The translations under genes were made by a program, and so were the position numbers. Below, piece after piece: positions 32,698 through 44,427 of a stretch of DNA of 64,000 bases. The notes under the pieces are model-generated. The model worked only from the letters and a program-made list of their open reading frames with translations. It searched no databases and had not been told where the DNA came from. Each line of letters opens with the position of its first letter. Position 1 is the stretch's first letter. The DNA is from Sipunculus nudus. Lineage: Eukaryota; Annelida; Sipuncula; Golfingiida; Sipunculidae. The stretch is from NCBI GenBank assembly GCA_026874595.1, contig CM049310.1, positions 4,094,001-4,158,000 on the forward strand. The letters run 5' to 3'.

Positions 32698-34415
32698 AAA
32701 CTCGGAGCATATGTATATCGAAAATAATGGCAATCCGGAGAGTGGTATCGATAGGATACGGAGAATCACACAAATCGCGTTACGCTATTAATATATAGAT
32801 CATTATGCATCATCATGTCTGTAACACTTATGCATCTTACCTTATCACTGAAAAATTGCAACAATGAATTTGATCCAATAAAAAGTGACATTTAAAATGG
32901 AAGCAAAATAAAGCGGTTAGCACGGGCGCCAGGACAATTATTTGTCCGATCCCACATGTTTTTAATTAAAACATAATTGTTAGTTATATTTGATTGAAAT
33001 ATCATTAAGGTTTACAGGCATAAATCTTGATCGCATGTTAAAGACGGGTGCAATAAAACGCAATGCGATAAACGCATGGTAATTTTGCTGACGAAACATA
33101 CCAACGTTTATCGCATGCGATCATCGCATCCGTCTAAAAAATATTAGACACTTCATTTTCCTACCTTCGGCAACGATTTCAGATGGATCAACGCATGCGT
33201 TTATCGCAAAGATTGAGCATCGGTCGATTTTTGCGATGATCGCATGCGTTAAACGCACGGGGGAATCCACTATTTGACGTAAAATTGGGAAAGCCCTCGG
33301 TTCCATTTTCAAAATATGAGTTAAAAGTGCATTGAAGAGGCAACGATTTCGGCTGCGATCAACGCATGCGTTTATGGCATATATTGAGCACTGGTCGATT
33401 TTTGCGATGATCGCCTGCGTTAAACTCACAGGGATTCCACTATCTGTAGTAAATTTGGGAAAGCCCTCAGTTCCATTGTCAAAATATGAGTTTTAAAGTC
33501 CATTGAAGCGGAATTACAATAAGGAAACATCACCATGTCTATATCACTGAACATGCATCTGACTATATCACTGAAAGAGTGAATGTAATGCAATAAAAAG
33601 TGACATTTAAAGCGGAAGCAAAATTAAGTGTTTAGTACAGGCGCCGGGACAATGGTTTATGGAGAGGAAGGTCCTTTCCCACATTGATTCAATCAAAAAC
33701 ATAAATATTTGTAATATTTAAGTGATATATCATTAAGGTTTACAGGCAAAAATCTTGAACTGAAAGAAAAAAAAACTACGTATCGACACCTTTTGAAGCT
33801 TGTTTGTGTTATTAATTTTGATGCCGCATGGTTGCCGTCCGTTGATCGCATATGAAAAACGGATGCGATAAACGCAATGCGATTAACGCTGGTATATGTG
33901 TGACCGTGCGACACGATTTAAGTCGCGTGTGACCCGCTTATTTTTCTCAAAGACCCTGATCCCATGCAAGGCCCTTGACCCGTTACATGTGCACCCAAGC
34001 ATATCAGGTCATGTAAAGGGAGTCGCAGGAAGAAGCCCTCTTCGTGCGACCCCCCGTCACGGGAAGGACTACCAAACAAATCTGTCAAAGATCTCCTTTT
34101 TGGGAAGGGGATTATTTCGGGTCTGTGACCTCGAAATTTACTTAAAAACCAAAATAGGGCCCCGGAGTAAAACTATGTCCCGCCATCACACACTCTATGG
34201 ACATTGTGTTACCGGGCCCGAAGACACAAAGAAAAGAGGCTCCCCCGGGGAGCAAATATTAAAATTATTATTTCCCGTAAAACGCAAATATTGCTAATAA
34301 AAATGTATGGCATATCTTCGGACAATATCGGAGCATATGTATGTCGAAATCCACGGCAATCCGTACGGTGGTATCAGAGGAGATACGGAAAATCACCAAA
34401 AAAAAATCGCCTTAA
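32698..34415. repeat. Nested duplicated block with CGCATGCG palindromes
   Basis: Several paired segments: CGGAGCATATGTAT...GGCAATCCG at 32701-32765 and 34330-34390; AATAAAAAGTGACATTTAAA...GGAAGCAAAAT at 32878-32915 and 33592-33630; ATCATTAAGGTTTACAGGCA at about 33002 and 33730; and a tandem pair of about 175 bp at 33168-33341 / 33342-33520. Within these, CGCATGCG or TATCGCATGCGAT-type palindromes recur (about 33110, 33190, 33240, 33362, 33410, 33870). There is no coding capacity. Confidence 0.6.
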
Positions 34416-35004
34416 GCTGTTGATATAGATTCCTGATGTGTGGAGGCAACGGCACGGCAAACTTGAACATATAAGAGAAATGACATGGAATTTGAAAATT
34501 AAATATCACTTCTTATAGGTTTCTTTCAATACGGCCCTACAGTCGTGACATTAAGTAACAGTTTAAATTTGTTGATAAATTGTATCTGAAAGGAAAACTT
34601 GGGCCCCGGTCATGATAAAATATATGGTGTATACAAAATGGCCGTTTTTATCATTCGCGGTACAATGTATGCTTGGTGAGTGAGCACTCAGTCCTCGGTT
34701 TATATGTTGTTAATTGCTGCTCTTGAAAAAAAAAAATTGATTATGCATCATAAATACTCTTCATTCATATTAAATAGAAAATGTGTCGGGGGAATCTGAT
34801 TTTGTTCATACCGTTTCAAGATTGTTTAAATCTTTTGTATTCTTCTTATTTACTTGAAAAATCTTACGCACTTTATCCCGACTTGTAAATTTTCAAATAA
34901 AAATGAAAAAAAAGTTAACCCTTTGTACTGTTCTTTTTTCTACTGGTCCATACAACAAAAGGCAAAGGAATAATGCAGTCGAATGATCTGCCATCATTTT
35001 ATAT

Positions 35005-35220
35005 CGGAAAAGATGTGAAATACATTCATGATGAGGATATCTTGGTGAAAAAGTCATGAGAATACATTAATGAGGTCGTGAACTTGTGGAATAGATGTTA
35101 AATACATCAATGATGACGATATCTTGGTGGAATAGATGTCAAATACACGTCCATGATGTGGATGTCTTTGTGAAAAAGATGTGAAATACTTTCATAAAGA
35201 CGATATCTTAGAACTGTGAA
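35005..35220. repeat. Degenerate tandem repeat, about four units of 50-60 bp
   Basis: Repeated text of the form AAGATGTGAAATACATTCATGATGAGGATATCTTGGTG with substitutions at about 35010, 35090, 35130 and 35175. Confidence 0.55.
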
Positions 35221-36102
35221 TACTTTCACATCGGAAAACTAATTATACTTTTTATTCATGTACTAAAACGACATATCGATACTCCCGGAGTTGTATAACA
35301 ATCTATAAGTTTCTTGTACTCCACGGGTTAAAAAAATAATGAACATTTTAATAAAGAAAAGATCTACTAATCGAATCAACGTGAAATTCTGACAAATTTT
35401 AATGGAAAATAGTAAAAGAATCAGGAATATATACAGACCTAGATAGTCTGTCCGTCTTGTATATAATCTTTGGCCATAAGTCAGAAATTACTTTTCACTA
35501 AACTGTTTTTCATGCACGGTTGTACGGTCTTCTCGAACAGAAGGCCTCCAAGCAACACTTCATTCTATACATGACAATAAATTACGACAATAAATTCGTA
35601 ACCCAGTGCAGTTCTGCAAAGTTAAAGCCATGAAAAAAACTTAGGGTAGCCGTTTACTAAAATCTCCCAAAATTTCGTTAAATCCATCTGGTTTACTAAT
35701 TCATGACGTAATATACCACACAATAGACTTATTGCTTAAACATATCTTTATACAAAACAGTATTCGTGACATATTTTAAACCAAGTCCAAACATTTTTTT
35801 TAGTTACCAGAAACGACTATCTACATTTCTACAGTCTTTCTACTAATTCTCTGAAAGGAGATTTTCATACACATGGGGGATGTTGGGGTGTTGTTATTTT
35901 GCATCCCATTAGAAAATCCATAATTATTCAATAACTGCCATTCCTGACCTGTGTTACGTGTTATCTTTCAACCTTGTTCTGTGTCAACTGTCACATTTTT
36001 CATGTCATCCTTATATTATAATCGGTAGCCTATCAGCCTTGGCCAGAGGAACCACACCATAACCTTATCTTTGGCTCGAATATGTGTCAGCTTTGAGTCC
36101 TT

Positions 36103-36108
36103 TTTTAT
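36103..36108 (-). terminator. Probable polyadenylation signal of KAP gene 1
   Basis: TTTATT on the plus strand (AATAAA on the minus) about 185 bases past the stop codon at 36291. Confidence 0.4.
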
Positions 36109-36290
36109 TATAATCAGTGGCCTTCCTGTCTTAACCCAAAGAAAGAACATCTTCACCTGACCCATAGCACGAATATATGCGGTAATGACCCTCTGCAATA
36201 AACTTTTACAAGCACTGCACCATGTGTCTGTTCAGTAACATGTTACAAATGTCACCTATATCAAACTGACCTAATATTTCAACTGAACCT

Positions 36291-38314
36291 CTATTTCAAC
36301 TTCTCCTCTGTATTCCTCCAGTCAGCGATATGCACTAAAGCCTTCTCTATTGTTTCCTTTAGTGCAGTGTCCCTATTCAGCGTAAAGGGGATCACTTGGC
36401 AAAGACTCTCCACAGTCCAGTCTCCAAGTAAATCACAAAGTTTCTCTTCATTGCCGTCTTCTTGTGCTAAATCCCTTTTGAGGTAGGATACAAGTTGACC
36501 AAGTGTCGTATTTTCGTCACTCGGGTGGGAAAACAGCAGATTTGCCTCTTTCGTCAAATTCTTCAAAGGCAAACGTTCCTCAGATGTGCCTGCCTCGACC
36601 TTCTCTTGACAGAAATACAAGAGGTTGCTACGAAAAGGCCAAACGTCAAACAAAATGACTGCCCGGACGATCTGGCGAACATGTACTCGGGGACAATCCT
36701 TCGCGACCAAAGCGGCCAAACGACAGATGAGTGAGATTCGTTTGAAGCTTCTTGGGTTTTTGCCCAAGTATTCGTTGTAAACTTCAAGAGCATCCAGCAC
36801 AGCATGGTATAACCTTTTATTATCAGAGTTTCCGACTGATTTCGCTGGTGATATTTGTATAATTTTAGCTCCATTTCGTGTTAGATGGGATTCATTTGTC
36901 CGATTGGTTCCCGATTTTTCCGAACTTAAACAATGAAGTTGCTGTCTCTGATTCTCATGTAACTGTCTTCCGTTTACCTTGGTAATGGTAGGCATGGCAA
37001 AAGGGACGTCGAACAAGTTGTTCAGGAACTCATGTCCGGTTTGCGTTCCGAGATCAAACTTGTCGGACTCTAAAGAATCCAGCAGGTGTTGTTTCCCTGC
37101 GGCCACGATACACACAATGTTATTATTAGCATTTTTCGCAAGCATGATTTTGATCGCCTCCAACATCTTGGCTACATTTTCCTGCGAACATCGGTCAAGG
37201 TCGTCGACGAAAAGAATAACACGGAACCTTTTCTGAAAAAGCCAGCCCATATAGATCAGCATTTTGTTAAGGGTTTCAACTTCCTCCTTCACTTTATGCA
37301 TAAATCCGAGCTCTTCTTCAAATGAAACAGTTTCAGAAGAACCTTGTATGTACTGTATCGGCCAGGAGAGTGGGCGACATAATGTCCGCAGCGACGTTAG
37401 CTTTTTGAAGAATCCAGCCAATAGGCCTGTCATAGACACTATCAAGGCAGCAGGGACGCTCCATACATTTGCTACTGATTTGGTGAGATCAAAGTGGAGT
37501 GAATACATGATCAAGAGACACATAAAGTACAAGAAAAGAAAAAGATAAATAGCCAATGTTGCAAATTTAGGGAAACGATAAAGTCTTCGTGGTATCACAA
37601 AAACTTTACCGTCAATTGATGAATCTGTTTGTTCCTCGGTTTGAAGTTCAGGTCCTGCTAGCCCTTTGTCCTTGACATTAAAATACTCTTTGAGTACTGC
37701 AAAGTACCTACACAGGAATGATCCAAAATAGTCCTCCAGTGTATCACCTAACTTGGTGACTATTCCGGCCCATAACTGACCACATCCGAAGTGTTCCCAG
37801 GCCGTGAACGTTACAGGTATGTATATATTTTGGGCTTTATCATCGACGGTGAACTGGAGTCCTTCAGGCCAGAAGAAGACCATGATTAGGTAGCGACGGA
37901 ACTTATCAAACAAATCATGAGCTGGCGTTTGCTGATAATCTTCCGTGCAAGAATAATACCCAAACCAACAGAAGAACATCATAAAAAAGACTCCTGCCAG
38001 TACAAACAGAGGTACCCATCGGTATATCCAGGGTAAATCTTTTTCTGATTCCGACATAGCTGTGGATGTCATGACGGTCGCGGGGATGGATGTGTTTGTC
38101 ATGATAATATTTGTAGGGTTTTTTGCGACTGTCTTGTTCTCAACAGAGACCGGAGAGTACATCAGGGCTATACCACTACCTACAGAAGCCGTGATGAAAA
38201 TAATAAACAGAAAGAAAAGAATGGCCCCAACACCGAGGAGTGCTGGGATTCCTTGACCACACAGCCGCCATTTGTAATGAACCTTTCCTGTGTCGTTTTC
38301 TTCGTTTCTTGTAG
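36291..38314 (-). CDS. KAP gene 1, last exon: membrane helices and Walker B
   Basis: A single exon encodes about 674 residues. The frame stays open to an ATG at 38354, but a CCATTACAG acceptor at 38315-38317 in the phase of the Walker A exon donor shows that the ATG is intronic. Order: TM1, sequon-bearing loop, TM2, a CTEDY stretch, PEGLQ, WEH..CGQLWAGIV, TM3 and TM4, PLSW, then Walker B and DVPF.MP. The paralogue at 47618-49536 matches along the whole length. Confidence 0.93.
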
Positions 38315-41300
38315 CTGTAATGGCAAATTGGTAAGATTCCAGTTTTACTCCCAATAATGTATTTCGAGGTAAGTCAGGTTAAAATGAGTTAGAACAATGT
38401 CGCTTTGTAAATATATTCTCACGGATGAAGCTGTATTTCAATGGCTTGGGTGTAAGAATGATAAAGTGTCACCACTTGGTACGCGGATTCTTGTAAATTC
38501 AATATATCGATTAACTAGGAGGTTATGCTGAAAAACGTGGTGCGATATTGTAGCCAAGCAATGGGATATCATCTCACCTTGTTTAAGCTGGTGCTGAATT
38601 AGTTGTAGAAAAGACGTCTTGCCGCTCCCCCTCTTTCCGAAAACACCGATGGTCAATGGTAGTTCTGTGGTTTTGTCTACCAACAGTTCCACCAAAGCAT
38701 TTGCGTAATGGTTAAACGAAAGAACATCCTTCTCGGGCGTTAGAAACTTTGGAGTAGGGGCTGTGAGGGTAACAACTTCCTCCCTGCAAATCTGTTCAAC
38801 CAGAAAAGTTACATCTTTAATTGATTGATGTATTAATTTATAATAATTTCACCTACCTTTAGAAAACGGATTCATGTGGTTTCTGACTTCTTCAGTGTAT
38901 ATATTAATGATGTATGGGAAATACTGTTTATGAACAGTTCTTATATCGCCTCTGTATAAAGGATGTATGAACTTGTTTTTCAACAACATGATTGTAAACA
39001 CAGCAATGTTGACAAACGGGAAAAACATGTAACCTAAGCTGGTAGGTTGCATATATACGGAGGTAGAAAGTTCACTTGTTTTAAAACGCCATTTGCACAG
39101 CTCTGGCTTATCGGACTTGCTGTCAAAAAACCTTGTTGAATTTGTTTTGAATATTTTGGCAGGCCCCACATATTATAAACAATTTGATATAAACAAGATA
39201 AGCAGCCTGTGAGTGGAGATATCCATGTTTCCTGGCCTATTTTTGTAAAAGCTCCTAGGGATTACTTTTATTTTCAAAAGGTCAGATAGGTGATTGGGTC
39301 CTTTAATTACTAGGAAATAAGGCGAAAGTATATTGTGTACCTACCAGCAATACATTATTAACCTTGAACAAAATGTGGAAGAATATTAAAGTAGATGAAA
39401 GCTGACACATAATTCCCATGCCTTTTAAGGGGAAAACATCTATCTAAAACAAGGAATGGAGAAAATGCAAATAAAAATTAAGTTGAAGACAAGTTATGAT
39501 AAATCTGAACTAAAATACAAACAACAGAACCTTTACTGACCCGTGTTTGCAATTCGGGCATCCACATTCCCGCTGTCCTCCTCTGTAAAGCAAACAGTGA
39601 ATAAATATTCAGTGGAATTACAAATAAACCAAATAAAAGTAAGGGACACTCGCTACAAAAAAAAGATAACAGAGGTTGATATATTATAATGAAAACTGCA
39701 TCACTTGAAAAATTGGAAAAACATACCCCGAAATTTTCTAAATACTTGGATCCTCTCTCCCAGAATACAAATCTAATAAATAAAGATTTTTCACACCCAC
39801 AAATCTATTTACAAAATACACCGTTTCAGATTTAATCGGCTTATAATACTTAGCAGGCTACTTAATCAAATAAATGTTGTGGTAAATCAGATATCTTTTG
39901 TAAACAACCCTGTCCTTGAACTTTTGCCCAAAACTCAATCGAGGACTTTATAGAGTGATTGGTGACATAAGCATGAATTTTTAACACAAATTTTCACATC
40001 CAATAAGAGTTAATGTGTTAACAACTTTAACCTGCTTCCATTAAGCCTCTGATCCCAAAACATCAGGGGAATTTTTATGTGCATGGATAAAATGGTCTGA
40101 ATCCTTACAGTAGTTAATCATCTGAAACCAAACCTGTTCATTACTTAAAGGGTCTTCCTTAGTGGCTGATAATTCATTTGAAAAGCCTGAATATAATTAA
40201 TATACCAAAACATCAAATTGAGAGTAATTTTTACCTGTTACCTCTTGATAAAATATTAAAAGGGATCTTATTCTATTGATGGGTGAGATATATGTAAAAT
40301 TTGAATCCTTTTCAGCAGTCATTTGGCGGTCATGACTGGTGCATATACATGTTGCACGAGAGGATGCTGAAAGCAGACAAAAAACCCTCTTGACATCGTC
40401 AAAATGTAGATGGAGCCACATATTTAACAGTTGCCCTACTTTCACACACAATACTTTTTTTTCAGAATCATGATTACCCCGTCATTGCCAAGAAAACGAA
40501 TTACAGTCGTGTCTGAATTCACAGATTTGAGCGCTAGTTCAGTCCATTTGACCAACGAGCCTGTTACATTATGTGTAAAAAAAAAAAAAAATGGTTGATC
40601 CAATTTTCTTCAAATTTTGCTCAATGACCGATAGTTGCGACAATGTTAAACACATGACTCTCTTCGATGGTCTTACAGTTCGATGGACATAAGAAAGATA
40701 TAAACAGGGTATATATAGCATTAATCTGGTGTTTATTAATACATAACAGGGTCGATATTTCATTAATCCGGTGTTTTTTAGACACACAATGTCGATATAT
40801 GATAAATCCGGTATTTTTAAAGACATAAACAGGGTCAATATTTCAAGAATCCATTATTTTGAACAGTTTTTACTATATAAACATTTTTTAATATATTAAG
40901 TACAGCACCCTTTAGACGTTTGGTTCACTTTATAGAGGTACCCGCTACATTGAGGTAATGACCACAATATTAATAATACAGAGTTACTGTAGTGAACACG
41001 GGACTATGAAAAACTGCCCACTATATATAGAGGTGCTCTCTACATGGAGGTAATGACCGCAATATGAATAATACAGAGTTACTGTAGGGAACACGGGTCT
41101 GTGAAGAACTGCACACTATATATAGAGGTGCCCTCTACATGGAGGTAATGACCGCAATATGAATAATACAGAGTTACTGTTGTGAACACGGGTCTGTGAA
41201 GAACTGCCCACTATATATAGAGGTGCCCTCTACATGGGATAATGACCGCAATATGAATAATACAGAGTTACTGTAGTGAACACGGGTCTGTGAAGAACTG

Positions 41301-42795
41301 CACACTATATATAGAGGTGCCCTCTACATGGAGTTAATGACCGCAATATGAATAATACAGAGTTACTGTTTTGAACACGGGTCTGTAAAGAACTGCACAC
41401 TATATATAGAGGTGCCCTCTACATGGGATAATGACCGCAAAATGAATAAAACAGAGTTACTGTAGTGAATACGGGTCTGTGAAGAACTGCACACTATATA
41501 TAGAGGTGCCATCTATATGGAGTTAATGACCGCGAATAATACAGAGTTACTGTTTTGAACACGGGTCTGTAAAGAACTGCCCACTATATATAGAGGTGCC
41601 CTCTACATGGAGGTAATGACCGCAATATGAATAATACAGAGTTACTGTTACGAGCACGGGTCTGTGTGAAGAAATGCCCACTATATACAGGGCCCTCATT
41701 ATGGAGGAAGTCTACTGTACTTTAATTTCTTATGGTCAATAACTTATACAGTTTCCTCTTATGCTGAACGTATTAATATGTAGAGATGGAGAAATTGTTG
41801 ATAAGTATCTTATTTTCACCTATTATTTAATCAGCGACCTGTCTTAGTATTCTCTAACTTCTGCTCACTTACAGGCATCTGAGATTCCAACCTACTTGTT
41901 CCCATCATATCTCCCCAGGGCTCGTATTCTGTGGAGAAAAAATATAATACATAGTAATTTAATGAGGTCCGAGTAGTAAGTTTTAACAACATGTCAGAAA
42001 ACAAACATGGTTGTACCTTGCAACATGGTCTATTCAAGCTAGCTTTAAAAATTATGTCACATTCCTTTCCATTTATGCAGGGCAACTCCATGATTTTTAT
42101 TGATGTGATTTTTCATCAACACTATGGGAAAAACACTTTCTTGTCATTTTTTGTCTTAAATTTTATATTTAGAAATATTGTCATTTTCGAGATTTCACAT
42201 GACCCATAAGACTTCAAGAAATAAGAAATTAAAAAATGAAATCTGAATAAAGATTTAAAAAACAAAAACTTCATTAACGATCCATGATTGCGTTTCAGCG
42301 ATAAAATATATTTAACACCAAGGGCAATAACAACAGGCAATATTTTTTTTCTCAGTTAAATCAAAAAGTGCTGTAAGGTAATGATGAGACAAAAAAGGTA
42401 CTCTCTTATAAAATGTGGACAATACTGTGATAGTAAAAATACTGATAATAGTAGGGATTGTTACTGATTGAGAAGTAGTTACCTTCGTCGCTTTTATCAG
42501 AGATACTTTCAACCTTTTCCGCCGAATTCCAATGATTTCCGACGGTCCCCGACAATTCTGCGGCTAATTCCGGATAGGAATACATTTCCATTCCACCTGG
42601 CGTTGTACTCTCTTCATTCGGCTTTTCATCGGGCGAACCCGCCAAGCAACTGTTCATTTGAGCATGTTCGGGAGCTGCGCGTGTTTCTTCTGGTTTAAGC
42701 AGTTCATCGTCACTGCTTTCCGACGACTCGTTGCTTGTATTATCGTAGAAGGACACGGTGCGTCCGTACGACTTAGCCCCTCGCTCACGTTCCAT
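36291..42795 (-). CDS. KAP-family membrane P-loop NTPase, gene 1 (five-exon model)
   Basis: Minus-strand exons 42795-42483, 41928-41873, 39580-39537, 38783-38578 and 38314-36291 have matching phases (1,0,2,1) and give 880 aa. KAP NTPases (named for Kidins220/ARMS and phage-exclusion PifA) are P-loop proteins with membrane helices inserted between Walker A and Walker B. Here Walker A is GVFGKRGSGKTS (184-195). Four hydrophobic segments follow, the first two at about 229-258 and 306-327, with N-x-T/S sequons in the loop between them. Walker B is VILFVDDLDRC. The N-terminal 180 residues are acidic, Ser-rich and probably disordered. Likely role: membrane-anchored NTPase scaffold; substrate unknown. 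Exon 3 has two possible acceptors (high end 39580 or 39582) and exon 4 two (38783 or 38791); phase favours those listed. Confidence 0.8.
38578..38783 (-). CDS. KAP gene 1, Walker A exon
   Basis: Encodes KFLTPEKDVLSF, then LVELLVDKTTELPLTIGVFG and KRGSGKTSFLQLIQ. The P-loop GxxGxGKT/S is complete. Donor CAAG|GTGAGA. The acceptor is TTTGCAG (38784-38786) or the next AG upstream at 38792-38793. Confidence 0.88.
39537..39580 (-). CDS. KAP gene 1, small exon 3
   Basis: A 44-base exon between CTTTACAGAG and GTAAAG encoding EDSGNVDARIANTG. Only the phase fit to both neighbours and its splice sites support it. Confidence 0.5.
40700..40865. repeat. About 41-bp tandem repeat, four degenerate units, KAP gene 1 intron
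   Basis: Units of the form ACAGGGTCGATATTTCATTAATCCGGTGTTT at about 40705, 40746, 40786 and 40827. Confidence 0.6.
40926..41697. repeat. 94-95-bp tandem repeat, about eight units, KAP gene 1 intron
   Basis: CTATATATAG recurs at 41021, 41116, 41211, 41305, 41400, 41494, 41584 and (as CTATATACAG) 41681, with GGTAATGACCGCAATATGAA and CAGAGTTACTGT in each unit. Units differ by substitutions and short indels. Confidence 0.92.
41873..41928 (-). CDS. KAP gene 1, small exon 2
   Basis: A 56-base exon between a strong acceptor (TTTTTTCTCCACAG) and GTAAGT, encoding YEPWGDMMGTSRLESQMP. In phase 1, out phase 0. Confidence 0.6.
42483..42795 (-). CDS. KAP gene 1, first coding exon
   Basis: From the ATG at 42795 the exon encodes 104 residues, starting MERERGAKSYGRTVSFYDN and followed by an acidic Ser-rich stretch SNESSESSDDELL. 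It ends at GAAG|GTAACT in phase 1. No domain is seen. A non-coding first exon upstream is possible. Confidence 0.65.
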
Positions 42796-42849
42796 TCTTT
42801 CAACCTAGGGTTTATCAGCTGCTAAGATGCACTGCTTGTCGCCTTGTAT

Positions 42850-43330
42850 CAGGTAATTCCTCTCTGAGAAATCACTAGAATTATGGCTGTCCTAATATTC
42901 CCGTATAAGAAAGTATGAAACGTCCAAGAATGGTCTTTATCATCTAATGTTTCTGTGCATAATGTCAATGAAGCCACGGGTAAATCACGAGAATAAAGGT
43001 TGTTCTATCATTCCTCTATAAGAAAGTATGAAACGTCCAAGAATGGTCTATATCATCTAATGTTTCTGTGCATTACGTCCGAGAAACAACGGGTAAATCG
43101 CAAAAATAAAGGTTGTTCTATCATTCCTATATAAAAATGTATGAAACGTCAAAGTATGGTCTATATCATTTAATATTTATGTGCATTACGTCCCGCAAAC
43201 AACGGGTAAATCACACAAATAAAGGTTGTCCTATCATTCTTATATAAGAATATATGAAACATGATCTAAATCTTCCAATGTCTAAGTGTATTACGTCGGA
43301 TCAATCACGAGATTAAAGATTGCCCTACCA
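42850..43330. repeat. 113-bp tandem repeat, four units, just upstream of KAP gene 1
   Basis: GTATGAAACGTC recurs at 42913, 43026 and 43139, and as ATATGAAAC at about 43252: a 113-bp period with moderate divergence. It begins about 55 bases upstream (minus strand) of the start codon, where the promoter or 5' UTR should lie. Confidence 0.88.
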
Positions 43331-44300
43331 TTCGTATGTGCGTTATGTTTATGTGCGTGACGCCCATGATAGCCCAGCTTTCCTGAATGCGGATGACTTC
43401 CGTGTAGACCAAGCAGCATCAGATAACTAGGAACTAGAGTGGAAACAGAGCAACAATGATGAATGAAAGTCCGATATTTCCGGTGGAACTGTGGTCAGGA
43501 GCGTGCTCACACCCTCCTGCTATCACATCACATTACCCGGGCTTCTGATAGGCGACCGTGAATGTGTGACCGCTGCTTGACCCCCATTAATTATATGCGT
43601 GAGAGACCTTTTATTACGCCTATGTCGATACCACAATGGATGTTCAATATGTTCTTTCAGGAACCGGAGACTTTTAATACACGTGCGCTGAAGCATGTCT
43701 TATCACTAGGTCAAAGCGTGGAGTGACCGTACGTGTTTGCACAAATTTTTCTTTAAAATATTTGGTGTTTATGCGTCCCCTGTAGCTCTTAATGATTTTT
43801 TCATGGTGTAATGTCGGGATTATTTGATTTGTTACGCAACAACGGACTGATTGAATCATCCAGATGAATCCCCATGAATTTAACTTTACAGAATAATAAA
43901 TTTGTACATGTGTAATGCATTGCCCTTTTTTCAAACACACTGTAGGGAGAGGATCAATAAAGTTAATAATATCCTGTTGGGTTTATCAATTTTATGCCTA
44001 ATCAGGTTGCACTGTCTGTTATAAAACATACCTATTTTGAACCCTGTTAATGTAATCGTTGTCATACTGCTTTAAATGTATCGGGCCTCGGGCTCAGTTG
44101 GTCTGATGAGGATACATATTCTTTTTAATTGCATACCCACACGACAATCACAGACAGAAAAACCATTAAGATCTACAATTTAACCCCTTTGTTTGCGTGT
44201 ATATGAAGCGGGCAAAATACGTGAAAATCGCACAGCGACCCTATGATGTAAATTAATATTTGATATGTTAATATTTATGCAATCCTCTGAGCTCCGTTGC
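43331..44300. other. Intergenic between the two KAP genes, no gene seen
   Basis: Nothing beyond short unsupported frames (for example 43674-43940). Confidence 0.45.
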
Positions 44301-44304
44301 AGTA

Positions 44305-44427
44305 ACGTAGTCCAACTCTGGTCCCTAGTGTCCTATGCTAGACCTGATGGACGGATACGCAGGCCTACGTGTCCTCCGTCAGGTCTAGCATAGGACAGTC
44401 ACACTAGGATCCAGAGATAAACTACAG
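44305..44427. mobile_element. Foldback MITE with arms of about 50 bp
   Basis: Left arm GTAGT..CTCTGG-.-CCTAGTG..TCCTATGCTAGACCTGA (44307-44347) is inverted at about 44379-44426. The inner 17 bases (TCCTATGCTAGACCTGA) are perfectly inverted, and the arms are separated by only about 30 bases. Confidence 0.65.

Noticed and set aside
38315-38354. ATG at 38354 as start of a KAP protein
   Set aside because: It lies upstream of an in-phase AG acceptor that continues the Walker A exon; without that exon the protein would lack its P-loop.
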